Shown: one piece after another, positions 55,111 through 56,000 of the stretch
How the letters are laid out: every line of letters starts with the position of its first letter
Position numbering within the stretch: position 1 is the first letter of the stretch
Assembly (NCBI GenBank): GCA_964563855.1
Contig: CAZLYU010000020.1
Location: 1 to 56,000, forward strand
From: JAFGRR01 sp964563855
GTDB lineage: Bacteria; Planctomycetota; Phycisphaerae; UBA1845; Fen-1342
Length of the DNA: 56,000 nucleotides
Direction of reading: 5' to 3'
Translations under genes and position numbers: made by a program
The notes under the pieces: generated by a model
The model's input: the letters and a program-made list of their open reading frames with translations, nothing else
What the model was told of the DNA's origin: nothing
Database searches by the model: none

Positions 55111-56000
55111 CTATGTGCGTTGCAAACTGCGCCGGCCTCCAGCCATCGCGAAGCACGTGTTGATCAGCTTCTGTTTGTCGATCGGCTTCGTGAGATAGTC
55201 ATCGCAGCCGGCCTCCAGACACTCGTCCCGCGCCCCGTCCATCGCATGGGCGGTGAGGGCGATGATCGGTGCGTCGAAGCCCGCGGTGCGCAATTGCCGC
55301 GTCGCCTCATATCCGTCGAGTTCCGGCATCTGCATGTCCATCAGCACCACGTCGAACGGCGCAACGGCTGCTTCGATCTGCTCCAGTGCAATGCGGCCGT
55401 TGTCCGCGACGGTTACGATGGCGCCGGCCTTCTTCAGGTGGAATGAGACTAGCTTCTGATTGTCCGGACCGTCTTCGGCTAGCAGAATGCGGCGACCTTG
55501 CAGCGGCGGTGCGTCGCCCATGGGCGTCGGCGCCTCGTCCACCGTCGTCGCTTGCATCAACATGTCGAGCGACGGAACCTGATCGGGCGGAAACATCCGG
55601 ACGCCGTCCAGGTCGCCTGTGCTGACGGTGGCCGTAAACGTGCTGCCCACGCCCACCTCCGAAGTCACGGTGATCCCGCCGCCGAGCATTTCGGCGAATG
55701 CGTTCGAAATTCGCAGCCCCAGTCCGGTTCCGCCGAAGCGGCGCGTCATTGAGTTGTCGGCCTGGCTGAAGGCCTCGAAGCGACCGATGGCTTCGGTTTG
55801 CTCGGGGTCCATGCCAATGCCGGTGTCGACCACGGCGAATGCGACGGCTTGCGAAGCCGGGGCGCAGCTCACGCGCACGGTGACGCCGCCAATCTCGGTG
55901 AACTTGATCGCGTTGCCCATCAGGTTCAGGAGGATTTGCCGCAGACGCGTGGGGTCAGACTGAATCGTCTCGGGAATCGGCGTGGCGTAGTCGATCCGCA
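55111..56000 (-). CDS. Hybrid sensor histidine kinase/response regulator, C-terminal part
   Basis: The frame is open to the right edge, so the N-terminal sensor and the phosphorylated histidine lie outside. Present are the ATP-binding domain, with N box DPTRLRQILLNLMGNAIKFT at the very start, G1 VDTGIGMD, F box FEAFSQAD and G2 GGTGLGLRIS, and a receiver domain: ILLAEDGPDNQKLV, phospho-acceptor Asp in VVLMDMQMPELDGYEA, IIALTAHA and DDYLTKPID with the conserved Lys. Order kinase then receiver is that of BarA/ArcB-type hybrid kinases. No Hpt domain is seen at the end. Input signal unknown. Confidence 0.92.
   Translation of the reverse strand, partial: RIDYATPIPETIQSDPTRLRQILLNLMGNAIKFTEIGGVTVRVSCAPASQAVAFAVVDTGIGMDPEQTEAIGRFEAFSQADNSMTRRFGGTGLGLRISNAFAEMLGGGITVTSEVGVGSTFTATVSTGDLDGVRMFPPDQVPSLDMLMQATTVDEAPTPMGDAPPLQGRRILLAEDGPDNQKLVSFHLKKAGAIVTVADNGRIALEQIEAAVAPFDVVLMDMQMPELDGYEATRQLRTAGFDAPIIALTAHAMDGARDECLEAGCDDYLTKPIDKQKLINTCFAMAGGRRSLQRT

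Overview
The window is GC-rich, gene-dense bacterial chromosome that reads as a member of the Planctomycetota; the class is not certain, and a Phycisphaerae-like lineage is possible. The signs are three secreted proteins with PEP-CTERM type C-termini, a Ser/Thr kinase beside an FHA-domain protein, DUF1573 and DUF1569 proteins, large secreted PKD/WD40 and FG-GAP proteins, and a complete alternative complex III plus caa3-type oxidase cluster. TTG and GTG starts with good ribosome-binding sites are frequent. I see no tRNA, rRNA, CRISPR array, insertion sequence, integrase or phage gene.

Left part (1-15000): the end of a CPBP-type membrane protease, a secreted PRC-barrel protein, a queuosine-precursor-type transporter, three PEP-CTERM proteins (two are tandem paralogues), a free-standing tRNA-binding protein, a PLP enzyme of the D-cysteine desulfhydrase/ACC deaminase family, an overlapping neuA-neuB-neuC operon for a CMP-nonulosonic (sialic-type) sugar, a CAP-domain lipoprotein and, divergent from it, a 1033-residue lipoprotein with PKD domains, WD40 repeats and a decayed metalloprotease-like site. 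A 320-bp patch of imperfect GGTTCA/GGTCCA repeats in inverted orientation lies at 4424-4746.

Centre (15000-36500): a LacI-type regulator is followed by what looks like one transcript: short ribosome-hibernation factor, PTS EIIA, HPr, enzyme I, a DUF2344 protein, an RNase E/G with a 385-residue N-terminal disordered extension, and serine acetyltransferase. No sugar permease is present, so this PTS is probably regulatory. Next come a DUF1573 protein, a DUF1569 protein, a kinase/FHA pair, a small membrane-anchored protein with a GT39-type glycosyltransferase and a parvulin-like lipoprotein, and a three-gene ABC exporter operon.

Right part (36500-51000): a respiratory operon running from a candidate promoter at 36507: actA (pentaheme), actB, actC, an actD-actE fusion, actF, a small unknown membrane protein, sco, coxB (with fused cytochrome c), coxA (A2 type), coxC (with a His-rich insertion), coxD and a second subunit-III-like gene. 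Together these should pass electrons from quinol through ACIII and cytochrome c domains to oxygen. The window ends with an FG-GAP/dockerin-like secreted protein, a chemoreceptor with a CZB-like zinc motif outside the membrane, and the 3' part of a hybrid histidine kinase.
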